Assembly: GCF_037860835.1 (NCBI RefSeq)
Contig: NZ_JBBEOG010000006.1
Span: 62,001 to 126,000 of the forward strand
Length of the DNA: 64,000 nucleotides
Source of the DNA: Aquipuribacter nitratireducens
GTDB lineage: Bacteria; Actinomycetota; Actinomycetes; Actinomycetales; JBBAYJ01
Direction of reading: 5' to 3'
Below the pieces are notes generated by a model. That model was not told where the DNA came from. It ran no database searches and saw only the letters and a list, made by a program, of their open reading frames with translations. Below, in pieces: positions 56,683-64,000 of this stretch. The first letter of the stretch is position 1; every line of letters begins with the position of its first letter. The position numbers and the translations under genes were made by a program.

Positions 56683-57302
56683 GGACCACCGTCGACGTCG
56701 TCGCCGTCGCCCGCGGCGGGGTGACCGACCTGCAGCGGGTGGCGGTGACCGGGCCCGCGCTCGCCGTCCGGCGCACCGGCCCCGCGCGGCTGCACCTCGT
56801 CGGCACGGCCGCGGGGCCCATGGGCGGGGACGAGGTGCGCCTCCGCGTCCGAGTCGGTCCCGGTGCGGTCCTCGACGTCGCCGCCGTCGCCGCGAGCGTC
56901 GTCCTCGCCTCGCGCCACGAGGCGCGCTCCCGTGTGCACGCGGAGTGCGACGTCGACGACGGCGGGCTGCTGCGCTGCGCCCTCCCGCCGGTGGTCGTCA
57001 CGGCCGCGGCCGAGCACGAGACGACCACCCTCGTGCGCCTGGTGGGCGACGCGCACGTCGTGCTCACCGAGCACGTCGTCCGCGGTCGGCACGGCGAGCC
57101 GGGCGGCTGGTGGCGGGGCCGGCTCGACGTCACGCGGGACGACCGGCCCGTGCTGCGGCAGACGACGACGCTCGGCGGCGACGACCCGCGGGCGCTCGTC
57201 ACGGTCCTCGACACCGCGGACGGCTCGCCGGCGGCGGCGGGCGAGGGGCACGCGGTCATGCCGCTCGCCACTGGCGGGACGCTGACCGTCAGCGTGCGGT
57301 GA
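56679..57302 (+). CDS. ureD: Urease accessory protein UreD
   Basis: About 207 residues (also called UreH). The scaffold of the urease activation complex. The family pattern is seen in [34 protein letters not shown] and [42 protein letters not shown]. An ATG/GTG start occurs only at 56721 (GTG), which would drop the usual first strand. CTG at 56679, overlapping the ureG stop as CTGA, gives (Met)-Arg-Thr-Thr-Val, matching the typical UreD N-terminus. I therefore prefer the CTG. Confidence 0.88.
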   Translation: MRTTVDVVAVARGGVTDLQRVAVTGPALAVRRTGPARLHLVGTAAGPMGGDEVRLRVRVGPGAVLDVAAVAASVVLASRHEARSRVHAECDVDDGGLLRCALPPVVVTAAAEHETTTLVRLVGDAHVVLTEHVVRGRHGEPGGWWRGRLDVTRDDRPVLRQTTTLGGDDPRALVTVLDTADGSPAAAGEGHAVMPLATGGTLTVSVR

Positions 57303-57381
57303 CCGGCCGGAGATCGTCCGATGAGTTCCGGCCGCGTGCCCGGTCTCCCCCTCGGCACCCACCGACGAGCAGGAGGACACC

Positions 57382-57828
57382 ATGTCGACGCGTCCCATCG
57401 AGAAGCAGATCGACGTCGAGGCACCGCGGGAGCGGGTGTGGGAGGTCCTCACCGCTGACGCCACGTACCGGCAGTGGACCGCGGAGTTCGCGGAGGGGTC
57501 CTTCGCGGAGACCGACTGGCAGGAGGGCAGCAGCGTCCGGTTCCTCGGCCCCGAGGGGACCGGCCTGGTCGGCCGCATCGCCGCGAGCCGTCGACCGGAG
57601 CTCCTCGACGTCGAGTACACCGGTGTCGTGTCCGGCGGTGGCGACGACACCGAGAGCGAGGAAGCGCGGCTGTGGTCGGGGACCCACGAGACGTACCGCC
57701 TCGCCGACGCCGGCGGCGGCACGCACCTCATGATCTCCGCCCCGATGGAGGACGCCTACTACGACGACATGGTCGCGGCGTGGGAGCGTGCGCTGGCGAG
57801 GGTGAAGGAGCTGGCCGAGGCCCGGTGA
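57382..57828 (+). CDS. SRPBCC/AHSA1-family protein
   Basis: A 148-residue START-like (Bet v 1 fold) protein with EKQIDVEAPRERVWEVLTADATYRQWTAEFAEGS and YRLADAGGGTHLMISAPM, and a final long helix. Members bind hydrophobic ligands or activate Hsp90-like proteins; the role here is not known. The ATG has GCAGGAGGACACC before it. It follows ureD by 79 bases and ends opposite the DinB gene. Confidence 0.85.
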   Translation: MSTRPIEKQIDVEAPRERVWEVLTADATYRQWTAEFAEGSFAETDWQEGSSVRFLGPEGTGLVGRIAASRRPELLDVEYTGVVSGGGDDTESEEARLWSGTHETYRLADAGGGTHLMISAPMEDAYYDDMVAAWERALARVKELAEAR

Positions 57829-57835
57829 CGGGCGG

Positions 57836-57850
57836 CCGTCGCACCGACGG
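57836..57850. terminator. Short hairpin between convergent SRPBCC and DinB genes
   Basis: CCGTCG at 57836-57841 pairs with CGACGG at 57845-57850 around a 3-base loop. It is placed to end both convergent transcripts, but the stem is short. Confidence 0.4.
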
Positions 57851-57865
57851 ACCGCGCCCAGGGGG

Positions 57866-58594
57866 TCATCGCAGCAGCTCGAGGTCCCGTCGGACGTACC
57901 GCAGGTGGGCCCACTCCTCCTCGAGGACGACGCGGACGCAGTCACCGACGGTGGGACGCCAGCCGTCGCCGCCCCACGGGTCCGTGCGCTCCTCCGCGAG
58001 CTGCTCGTCCGTGACCGTGCCGAGGAAGTCGGTCACCATCCGCTGTCGCTCGGCGCGCACGGCGAGGACCTCCGCGTAGCCGGGCGGGTCGGCGCGGAAG
58101 GGCGACATGTCGACGCCGCTCTCCTCGGCACCGGTGAAGAGCAGGCCGATCTCGTGGAACGGCTGCTCGATGCCCTGGACCGCACCGCGGAGCCAGGCGT
58201 CGGTGGCGAGCACGAGGTGCCGGAGGGTCTGCGCGAGGGACCACTCGTCCGCCACGTGGGCGTCGACGAGCTCCGGCGGCGTGCACTCGACGGTCGTCCG
58301 CCACGCGGACCGCACCGCGACCCACGCCTCGCGCAGGCCCTCGGGCGTCCGCGCCGTCTGCAGCTCGCGGCCCGGGAACCGCCGGTTGAGCTCCGCGTCC
58401 ACCAGGGGCACGACGTCGACCCCGTTGACGACGAGGCTGCCGAGGAACAGGTCGTGGCTGTCGATGTCGAGCCCGGCCACGTCGACGCTCCGCATCGTGA
58501 CGTCGCTGACGTCGGAGAAGCGGAGGGTCGCTCCTCGGAAGCTCGACCGCACGAACGTCGCGCCCCGGAAGTCGCTCCTCATGTGGTCGGTCAT
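57866..58594 (-). CDS. Pentapeptide-repeat/DinB-family protein
   Basis: A 242-residue protein. The first ~60 residues have pentapeptide-like repeats (FRGATF, FRGATL, FSDVS). The DinB-like four-helix bundle follows (DEWSLAQTLRHLVLATDAWL, GDCVRVVLEEEWAHLRYVRRDL) with possible metal His in RHLVLA and EEWAHLR. Related proteins are thiol-dependent (mycothiol or bacillithiol) transferases. The ATG overlaps the allantoicase stop by four bases (ATGA), making it the last gene of the urate operon. No link to purines is known. Confidence 0.85.
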   Translation of the reverse strand: MTDHMRSDFRGATFVRSSFRGATLRFSDVSDVTMRSVDVAGLDIDSHDLFLGSLVVNGVDVVPLVDAELNRRFPGRELQTARTPEGLREAWVAVRSAWRTTVECTPPELVDAHVADEWSLAQTLRHLVLATDAWLRGAVQGIEQPFHEIGLLFTGAEESGVDMSPFRADPPGYAEVLAVRAERQRMVTDFLGTVTDEQLAEERTDPWGGDGWRPTVGDCVRVVLEEEWAHLRYVRRDLELLR

Positions 58595-59658
58595 CGCTGC
58601 GTCCTCGGGGCCGCGGCGGGTGCGCCGTCACCGTCGAGCTCGCCCCACACGCGGAAGCGGTTGACGCCCCCGTCGGGGTGGATGTCGAGGCGGACGTGCG
58701 TGACGACCGGCGGCTCCGCGAGGACGTCGCGGACCCGGAACCGGTGGACCGTATCGGGCAGCAGCGCGGTCAGCGGGACCAGGTCGACCCAGGTCCCGTC
58801 GTCCGTCGGGAGCTCCGCGCCGGCGTCGACCCGCACCCCGCGCACCCGCGCGGCGCCCGGTGCGTTGCCGAGGTAGTGGGTCGTGTCGACGTCGAGGACG
58901 CGCGGCCGGCCGGGCGCTCCCAGGGCGACGACGACCCACTCGTTGCCCGGGACGCGCCGGCGGGCGGTCTCCCAGCCCTCCCCGATCGTCGCGCCCGTGC
59001 CGGGGCGCAGCAGGTTGCCGGGCGAGGCGTAGAAGCGGTCCGAGGCGTCGACGACGTGTCCCCCGTTGACGGCGGCGGCGAGGTCGACGGTGCCCTCGAG
59101 GAAGCGGGGGTCGGGGCGGACCTCCCCGAGCACCCGCAGCCGGGCGACACCGCCGTCGGGGTAGATGCGCAGCCGCACGTGCGTCCACGCCTGCTCGCCG
59201 GCACCCGGGTCGACGTCGAAGCGGTTCTCGGTGTCCCCGGCGAGGCGGCTACGGGGCACGAGCGTCGTCCACGTCATCGCCTCGAGCGCCGCGACGTCGG
59301 CGTGCCCGTCGACGCGCACCGCCTCCACCGAGGCCTCCGCCGGGTAGTTGCCGGTGAAGTGGGCGGTGTCGACGACGACGCAGCGCACGACGCCGTGCGC
59401 GGCGAGCCGGACGAGGGCGGTGTCGTGCTCGTCGGCCCCCGGCACGGCACCGAGGCGACCACGGCGGCGGCGGGTCTCCCAGCCGTCGTAGACCTTGCCG
59501 TCGGGACCGAAGCTCGCCGGGTCCCACGACGCCGGACGGTCGGTGTTGAGGTTGCGACGGTCGGCGAACAGCTCGTCGTTCGCCGCGACCACGCGCCCAC
59601 CGAGGGCCCGGGAGGCGAGGTCGACGAGGTCCTCGAGGTGGGTGGGCGAGCTCGTCAT
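58591..59658 (-). CDS. alc: Allantoicase
   Basis: A 355-residue allantoate amidinohydrolase made of two homologous beta-jelly-roll (discoidin-like) halves. Each carries a G.VV..S/ND.F... N..R / DGWETRRRR and HVRL.I.PDGG...R...GE signature. It converts allantoate to (S)-ureidoglycolate and urea. The ATG overlaps the allB stop and the gene's stop overlaps the DinB start. Released urea feeds the urease encoded just downstream on the other strand. Confidence 0.96.
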   Translation of the reverse strand: MTSSPTHLEDLVDLASRALGGRVVAANDELFADRRNLNTDRPASWDPASFGPDGKVYDGWETRRRRGRLGAVPGADEHDTALVRLAAHGVVRCVVVDTAHFTGNYPAEASVEAVRVDGHADVAALEAMTWTTLVPRSRLAGDTENRFDVDPGAGEQAWTHVRLRIYPDGGVARLRVLGEVRPDPRFLEGTVDLAAAVNGGHVVDASDRFYASPGNLLRPGTGATIGEGWETARRRVPGNEWVVVALGAPGRPRVLDVDTTHYLGNAPGAARVRGVRVDAGAELPTDDGTWVDLVPLTALLPDTVHRFRVRDVLAEPPVVTHVRLDIHPDGGVNRFRVWGELDGDGAPAAAPRTQR

Positions 59659-61010
59659 GCGTCTCCTCGGGTGAGCAGCCGGCCCCGGGCGGGCCCGGCG
59701 GGGTCGAGCGTCCGGCCCGCGAGCCACACGGCCCGGACGGCGCCGGTGAGCGTCGCGCCGGCGTACGGCGTGACGGGGTTGCGGTGGTGCAGCCGTTCCG
59801 GGTCGACGACGACCCGGGCGTCGGGGTCGAACGCGACGAGGTCGGCGGCCGCACCGACGCGTATGCGTCCCTTGCGGCGGAGGCCGGCCACGCGGGCGGG
59901 GCCGGCCGCCGTCCACGCGACGACGTCGGCGAGGTCGTGTCCGCGGGCGCGGGCCGCCGTCCACACGAGCGGCAGCGTCAGCTGCAGGGACGAGATCCCG
60001 CCCCAGGCGGCGCCGAAGTCGCCGGTGTCGAGGGCCTTGAGGTCGGCGGTCGAGGGGCTGTGGTCGCTGACGACGGCGTCGACGACACCGTCGGCGAGCG
60101 CCTGCCACAGCGCGTCGGCGTTCGCGGCGTCGCGGATGGGCGGGCAGCACTTGAACGGGGTCGCGCCGTCCGGGACGCCCGCGGCGTCGAGGACGAGGTA
60201 GTGCGGGCACGTCTCGACCGTCACCGGCACCCCCGCGGCACGGGCCTGGGCGAGCAGCGGCAGCGCCTCGGCGCTCGACAGGTGGAGGACGTGGACGCGT
60301 GCGCCCGTCCGCTCGGCCAGCAGCAGGAGGCGCTCGACGGCGCGGACCTCGGCCTCGTCGGGCCGTGAGGCGAGGAAGTCGGCGTAGCGGCGCCCGGTGA
60401 CAGGCGGTGCGTCGGCGAGCGCGTCGGGGTCCTCGGCGTGGACGACGAGGAGCGCGTCGAGCGCCGCGACCTGCTCGAGGACGGCGCGCAGCTGCGGGTC
60501 GTCGAGGTGCCCGAACTCCGGCACCCCGGACGGCACGAGGAACGCCTTGAACCCGAGGACGCCGGCGTCGTGCAGCGGCGCGAGGTCGGCGAGGTTGTCC
60601 GGCACCGCCCCGCCCCAGAAGGCGACGTCGACGTGGACCTGCCCGGTCGCCGCGGCCTGCTTCGCGCGCAGGTGCGCGACCGTCGTGGTCGGGGGGACCG
60701 AGTTGAGGGGCATGTCGACGAGGGTCGTGATGCCCCCGGCGGCCGCGGCGCGGGTCGCGGTCGCGAAGCCCTCCCACTCGGTGCGGCCCGGCTCGTTGAC
60801 GTGGACGTGGCTGTCGACGAGCCCGGGCAGGAGCACCTGGTCGTCCGGCACGTCGACGACGACCGCAGCGGCCGGCGCGTCGGACCCGGGGTCGGCGACG
60901 AGCACGATGGTGCCGTCGCGTACCCCCACCACCGCGGGCGCCAGCCGTGGCCCGTCGCCGTCGTCGACGACGGCGCGCGCCGCCCGGACGAGGAGGTCGA
61001 GGTCGCTCAC
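59655..61010 (-). CDS. allB: Allantoinase
   Basis: A 451-residue amidohydrolase-superfamily enzyme that opens allantoin to allantoate. The metal motif is [17 protein letters not shown]. The carbamylated Lys is in [13 protein letters not shown], further ligands are in VHAEDPD and VHVLHLSS, and VSDHSPST carries the catalytic Asp. The GTG start overlaps the DUF6986 stop. The adjacency of uricase and allantoicase makes allantoinase rather than dihydropyrimidinase nearly certain. Confidence 0.96.
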   Translation of the reverse strand: MSDLDLLVRAARAVVDDGDGPRLAPAVVGVRDGTIVLVADPGSDAPAAAVVVDVPDDQVLLPGLVDSHVHVNEPGRTEWEGFATATRAAAAGGITTLVDMPLNSVPPTTTVAHLRAKQAAATGQVHVDVAFWGGAVPDNLADLAPLHDAGVLGFKAFLVPSGVPEFGHLDDPQLRAVLEQVAALDALLVVHAEDPDALADAPPVTGRRYADFLASRPDEAEVRAVERLLLLAERTGARVHVLHLSSAEALPLLAQARAAGVPVTVETCPHYLVLDAAGVPDGATPFKCCPPIRDAANADALWQALADGVVDAVVSDHSPSTADLKALDTGDFGAAWGGISSLQLTLPLVWTAARARGHDLADVVAWTAAGPARVAGLRRKGRIRVGAAADLVAFDPDARVVVDPERLHHRNPVTPYAGATLTGAVRAVWLAGRTLDPAGPARGRLLTRGDA

Positions 61011-62275
61011 GGCGTCCGGCCCGCGAAGTCCAGCAGCGTCGCGTCGTCGAGGCCCGTCGCGACGCGCACCTCGTCGCCGTCGAGCGCTCCGTCGTCGATG
61101 CCCCGCAGCAGCGCCCCGGCGAGGGCCCGGGCGGTGGCGGGCTCGTCGAGGGTGCCGGCCGCGGCACCGGCGGCGTAGGCGCGCAGCCGCGCGGCGGTGG
61201 CGGCGAGCTCCGCCCGGGCGAGGGCGACGGTGACGGCGTACCGGGTGACGAGCTGGCCCGGATGGAGGTCCCAGCCCTGCCGCAGCGCTCGGGCGTGCGC
61301 GCGGCGGACGAGGCGCCCGTGGAGGACGAGCGCGTCCCGCACCTGCTCGGGTGTCCCCACGGGCAGCACGTTCGTCGACCCGTCGCTCACGCGCACCCCG
61401 GTCTGCGCAGCGGCCAGCTGCATGACGGCCTTGGCGTGGTCGGCGAGCGGGTGGTCGAGGGACTGGTCGGCCGGCCCCACGCCGAGGGCGGCGCTGAAGT
61501 CGTACGTGCCGTAGTGGAGGCCCTCGACGCGCCCGGCCCCGGCGTGGACCAGGCGCGCGACCGTCGCCGAACCGTCGGCGGCGACCACGGCCTGCGGCAG
61601 CTCGACCTGCAGCTCGAGCCTCAGCGCTCCCGCCGGCAGACCGTGCGCGACCTCGAGCCGCTCGACCACGAGGACGGCGGCCTCCACGTGGGCGGGCGAC
61701 GCCACCTTGGGCCACGTCACGACCGTCCGGTGCGGCAGCCCGCCGGTGTCGGCGGCGGCGCCGACGAGCCGGTCGAGGCTGCGGAGAGCCCGGGCCCGGG
61801 TCGCCGGCTGCAGGCCCTTGACCCGCACCCCGGCGACGAACGGCGCACCCGCGTCGTCCCGCCAGGCTGCGAGCGTCCGACCGGCGGCCGCCGCGTGGGC
61901 GTCCTCCTCGGCGTCCGGCCGCAGGCCGTAGCCGTCCTCCAGGTCGATCCGAAGGTCCTGGACGGGACGCTCCCGGAGGACGCGACGGACGCGGGTCAGC
62001 ACCTCCTCCGCGTCAGCCGGCGCGAGCGGGACCCCGATGTCGGCGAGCAGGCGCGCGAGCGCGTCGACGTCGCCGGCGTTCGCGTCGAGGACCGCGCGCG
62101 CTTCGGCGCCCCACAGAGAGGGGGTGGTGCGGTCGGCCCGGTCCGCCGACACGTAGCACGTGTGGACCGGCTGCCGGGTCGTCGCGTCCCCCGGGTACGC
62201 GCGGGCCGTCGCGGCGTCGTCGTCGGCGAGGAGCGCGTCGACCTCCGCCAGCAGGTCGCGGGCTGCCCCGCTCAC
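61007..62275 (-). CDS. DUF6986 family (citrate lyase/aldolase-like) protein
   Basis: A 422-residue protein of the DUF6986 type, related to the HpcH/HpaI and malate-synthase-like TIM barrels. Metal-site candidates are in [11 protein letters not shown] (~residue 110), [17 protein letters not shown] and [16 protein letters not shown]. It is a regular member of actinobacterial urate operons. Its reaction is not established; use of glyoxylate or ureidoglycolate, the end products of the pathway, is an attractive guess. The GTG start overlaps the uricase stop. Confidence 0.85.
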   Translation of the reverse strand: MSGAARDLLAEVDALLADDDAATARAYPGDATTRQPVHTCYVSADRADRTTPSLWGAEARAVLDANAGDVDALARLLADIGVPLAPADAEEVLTRVRRVLRERPVQDLRIDLEDGYGLRPDAEEDAHAAAAGRTLAAWRDDAGAPFVAGVRVKGLQPATRARALRSLDRLVGAAADTGGLPHRTVVTWPKVASPAHVEAAVLVVERLEVAHGLPAGALRLELQVELPQAVVAADGSATVARLVHAGAGRVEGLHYGTYDFSAALGVGPADQSLDHPLADHAKAVMQLAAAQTGVRVSDGSTNVLPVGTPEQVRDALVLHGRLVRRAHARALRQGWDLHPGQLVTRYAVTVALARAELAATAARLRAYAAGAAAGTLDEPATARALAGALLRGIDDGALDGDEVRVATGLDDATLLDFAGRTP

Positions 62276-63177
62276 ACGAACCCGGGGACGCTGTCCCAGG
62301 CCCGCCCTGCGGGCGGGGCGTCGTCACGCAGGACGCTGCCCTCGATGAGGCCGTAGGGCCGGTCGGCGGCGACGAAGACCTCGTTCGGGTTGTCGAGACC
62401 GAACGGCGACAGGTCGACGACGAAGTGGTGCTTGTTCGGCATCGACAGGCGCACCTCGGCGACGTCCGGGTGCTGCTCGAGGACGGCCTCGCCCATGGCG
62501 TAGAGCGTCTGCTGGAGGGCGAGGGAGTGCAGGGAGGCGAACGCCTCGAGGAGGGTCGTGCGGATCGCCGCGTGCGCCGCGCCGAAGTCGTCGGCAGCGG
62601 CGAGGACCGGGGAGGAGTAGCGCCAGCGCGCCGTGACGGCGGTCGCGAGGACGCGGTCGGTCGTCTCGGCGAGCGTCGTGTACCCGTCGCGGGGGAAGCC
62701 GTGGAACTCCGACCCGGTCGACTTCAGGACGACGAGGTCACGCAGCCCCGACACGACCCAGGCGTCGTCGCCGTCGACCGTCACGACGCTCGTGCGCACC
62801 TCCCCGCCGGGGCGGCGGAACGCGTGGTCGTGGTCGGTGCCGTCGACGCGGATCCGCTCCCACGCGTGCTGCTCGACCTCGACCCGGGCTCCCGTGACCG
62901 CCTCCTGGGCGTCGACGAAGTGCCGGGCGAGCCGCATCGCGAAGTCCTCGACGTGACCCACGCCGAAGCGCCGGGCGAAAGCGTAGACGGTGTTCTTCTG
63001 CGTGTCCGTCGGCAGGACGGCGGCGTTGTCGCCCCGCAGGTGGGTGCCGGAGAACTCCCCGCGCAGCTGCGTGGTGACGGTGAGGTCGGTGAGCGCGTGG
63101 CGGGGTGTCGAGCGGTCGACGTGGACGAGGCGCACCTCCGCCTTGCCGTACTGGTTCGCTCCGAGGACGACGGCCAT
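62272..63177 (-). CDS. uaZ: Urate oxidase (uricase)
   Basis: A 301-residue cofactor-free oxidase converting urate to 5-hydroxyisourate. The catalytic residues match the eukaryotic numbering: Lys12 (QYGKAEVR), Thr57-Asp58 (PTDTQKNTVYA), His near residue 255 (PNKHHFVVDL) and the PNEVF binding loop. The ATG at 63177 starts two bases after the uraH stop, and GGGGGAG is placed six bases upstream. There is no peroxisomal or signal sequence, as expected for a bacterium. Confidence 0.97.
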   Translation of the reverse strand: MAVVLGANQYGKAEVRLVHVDRSTPRHALTDLTVTTQLRGEFSGTHLRGDNAAVLPTDTQKNTVYAFARRFGVGHVEDFAMRLARHFVDAQEAVTGARVEVEQHAWERIRVDGTDHDHAFRRPGGEVRTSVVTVDGDDAWVVSGLRDLVVLKSTGSEFHGFPRDGYTTLAETTDRVLATAVTARWRYSSPVLAAADDFGAAHAAIRTTLLEAFASLHSLALQQTLYAMGEAVLEQHPDVAEVRLSMPNKHHFVVDLSPFGLDNPNEVFVAADRPYGLIEGSVLRDDAPPAGRAWDSVPGFV

Positions 63178-63179
63178 GC

Positions 63180-63518
63180 TCAGCTCCCCCGGTAGGTGGA
63201 GTAGGCGAAGGGCGACAGCAGCAGCGGGACGTGGTGGTGGGCCCGGGCGGGGTCGGCGAGCTCGACGGTGACGACGACCTCGGGGAAGAAGGTTGCGCGC
63301 CCCTGCGCCGCGAACCACGGGCCGGTCGCGAAGGTCAGCCGGTAGGTCCCGACGACGGTCGAGGCGAGGCCGAGGTCCCGGCAGCGCCCGTCGTCGTCGG
63401 TGGTCGCGGCGCCGACCGTCCGCCACGTGCCGTCGTCGAGGCGATGGAGGGTGACGTCGACACCGGCGGCCGGGGTGCCGGTGGCGGCGTCGAGGACGTG
63501 GGTGGTGAACGCGGTCAC
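63180..63518 (-). CDS. uraH: 5-Hydroxyisourate hydrolase
   Basis: A 112-residue transthyretin-like enzyme that hydrolyses 5-hydroxyisourate to OHCU. The N-terminal THVLDAATGTPA, central TYRLTFATGPWFAAQ, FFPEVVV and the C-terminal signature YRGS are all there. The GTG start overlaps the uraD stop by four bases, and the order uraD-uraH-uricase matches the reaction series. Confidence 0.96.
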   Translation of the reverse strand: MTAFTTHVLDAATGTPAAGVDVTLHRLDDGTWRTVGAATTDDDGRCRDLGLASTVVGTYRLTFATGPWFAAQGRATFFPEVVVTVELADPARAHHHVPLLLSPFAYSTYRGS

Positions 63519-63988
63519 GCGGGCTCCTCCACGAGGGGACGCAGGCGGAGGACGGCGATCTCGCCGAGCTGCTCGCGCACGACGACGTCCTCCAGCGAGC
63601 GATCGTGGCCGAGCCGCTGCCGGGCGAGGGCGAGCAGGTCGGAGGTGGACCGGCCCGCGGCGCGGACGAGGAAGACCCGGTCGAAGCGCTCCTCGTACGC
63701 ACGGACGGTCTCCCGCAGCCGCGCCGCGAGCGGGTCGTCGTCGCTCACGCCCGACTGCTCGCGGCGGGAGTGGGCCGCCTCGACGCCGTCGCCCTGCGGG
63801 CGGTCGCCGATGCGCGGGTGGGCGGCGAGCGCCTGGTCGAGCGCGTCGTCGTCGAGGTCCCTCGCGGCGCGCAGCGCCGCCTCCTCCAGCGCCGTCCGGG
63901 TCGGGTACGGGGCGCCGCCGAGCAGGGCGTCGGCCCAGGCGTCGGACCGCAGGCACGTGAGCAGGGCGTCGCGCGGGGGCAGCGCCAC
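63515..63988 (-). CDS. uraD: OHCU decarboxylase (start near window edge)
   Basis: A 2-oxo-4-hydroxy-4-carboxy-5-ureidoimidazoline decarboxylase of at least 157 residues, which gives (S)-allantoin. The catalytic His57 is in AAHPRIGDRP. Further family residues are the Ser/Glu in SRREQSGVSDDD, YEERFDRVFLVRAAGRS and LGEIAVLRLR. GTG at 63988 is provisional; the frame stays open to the end of the window, so the true start may lie further upstream. Confidence 0.92.
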   Translation of the reverse strand: MALPPRDALLTCLRSDAWADALLGGAPYPTRTALEEAALRAARDLDDDALDQALAAHPRIGDRPQGDGVEAAHSRREQSGVSDDDPLAARLRETVRAYEERFDRVFLVRAAGRSTSDLLALARQRLGHDRSLEDVVVREQLGEIAVLRLRPLVEEPA

Positions 63989-64000
63989 GGTGTCGGACCG

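Overview
The window is about 64 kb of very GC-rich DNA (roughly 75 percent by eye), almost fully coding and rich in GTG starts. It fits an actinomycete (Actinomycetota), probably Micrococcales-like. The markers are the nadC-nadB-panC-DUF2520 block beside lysS, the tilS-hpt-ftsH-folP-folBK-DUF3180 neighbourhood, a DUF2342 metalloprotease, DUF2795, DUF6986, a Suc_Fer-like protein and a one-subunit-per-gene urease. I see no insertion sequences, prophage, CRISPR array, tRNA or rRNA. No gap between genes exceeds 300 bases; the longest are about 210-220 bases (upstream of ftsH and upstream of the coiled-coil gene). Sixty-four genes are called.

Layout. 1-9.9 kb: 5' end of lysS, a methyltransferase, a STAS protein, NAD/pantothenate genes (nadC, nadB, panC, DUF2520), a lipoprotein, two PH-domain (YdbS/YdbT) membrane proteins and a membrane coiled-coil protein. 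10-13.8 kb: a glycine betaine/choline-type ABC importer with a divergent ATPase gene. 13.9-16.4 kb: a three-gene unit made of a GGAD-repeat peptide, a JmjC/cupin oxygenase-like protein and a Suc_Fer-like ferredoxin protein; this is the best candidate for an undescribed system. 16.4-24 kb: a GntR-controlled catabolic operon (CoA-transferase, hydantoinase/oxoprolinase A and B, isochorismatase-family hydrolase) divergent from an HMG-CoA-lyase-like gene. 24-40 kb: FAD monooxygenase, folate genes, ftsH, then a roughly 7.5 kb accessory segment (HTH protein, 661-residue secreted coiled-coil protein, two-component system, PASTA protein, YibE/F protein), then hpt, tilS, DUF2342 and a PBP4. 41.7-52.7 kb: ppa, hydrolase-OsmC fusion, lgt, PAP2, VTT protein, Ada-like protein, sugar phosphorylase, P450, DUF2795, an RNase III-like protein and an AAA ATPase. 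52.9-64 kb: urease (ureABC-F-G-D) convergent with a uric-acid operon (uraD, uraH, uricase, DUF6986, allB, alc, DinB).

How the genes work together. The right end encodes a nearly complete route from urate to ammonia. Uricase, HIU hydrolase and OHCU decarboxylase yield allantoin; AllB and Alc give ureidoglycolate and urea; the facing urease splits urea. A GAAAC-N6-GAAAC element before ureA suggests nitrogen (GlnR-like) control. Genes are packed with 4-base stop/start overlaps, mostly GTGA. Four junctions read CTGA instead, which suggests CTG starts at ureD and the cupin gene, and possibly at tilS and folP.
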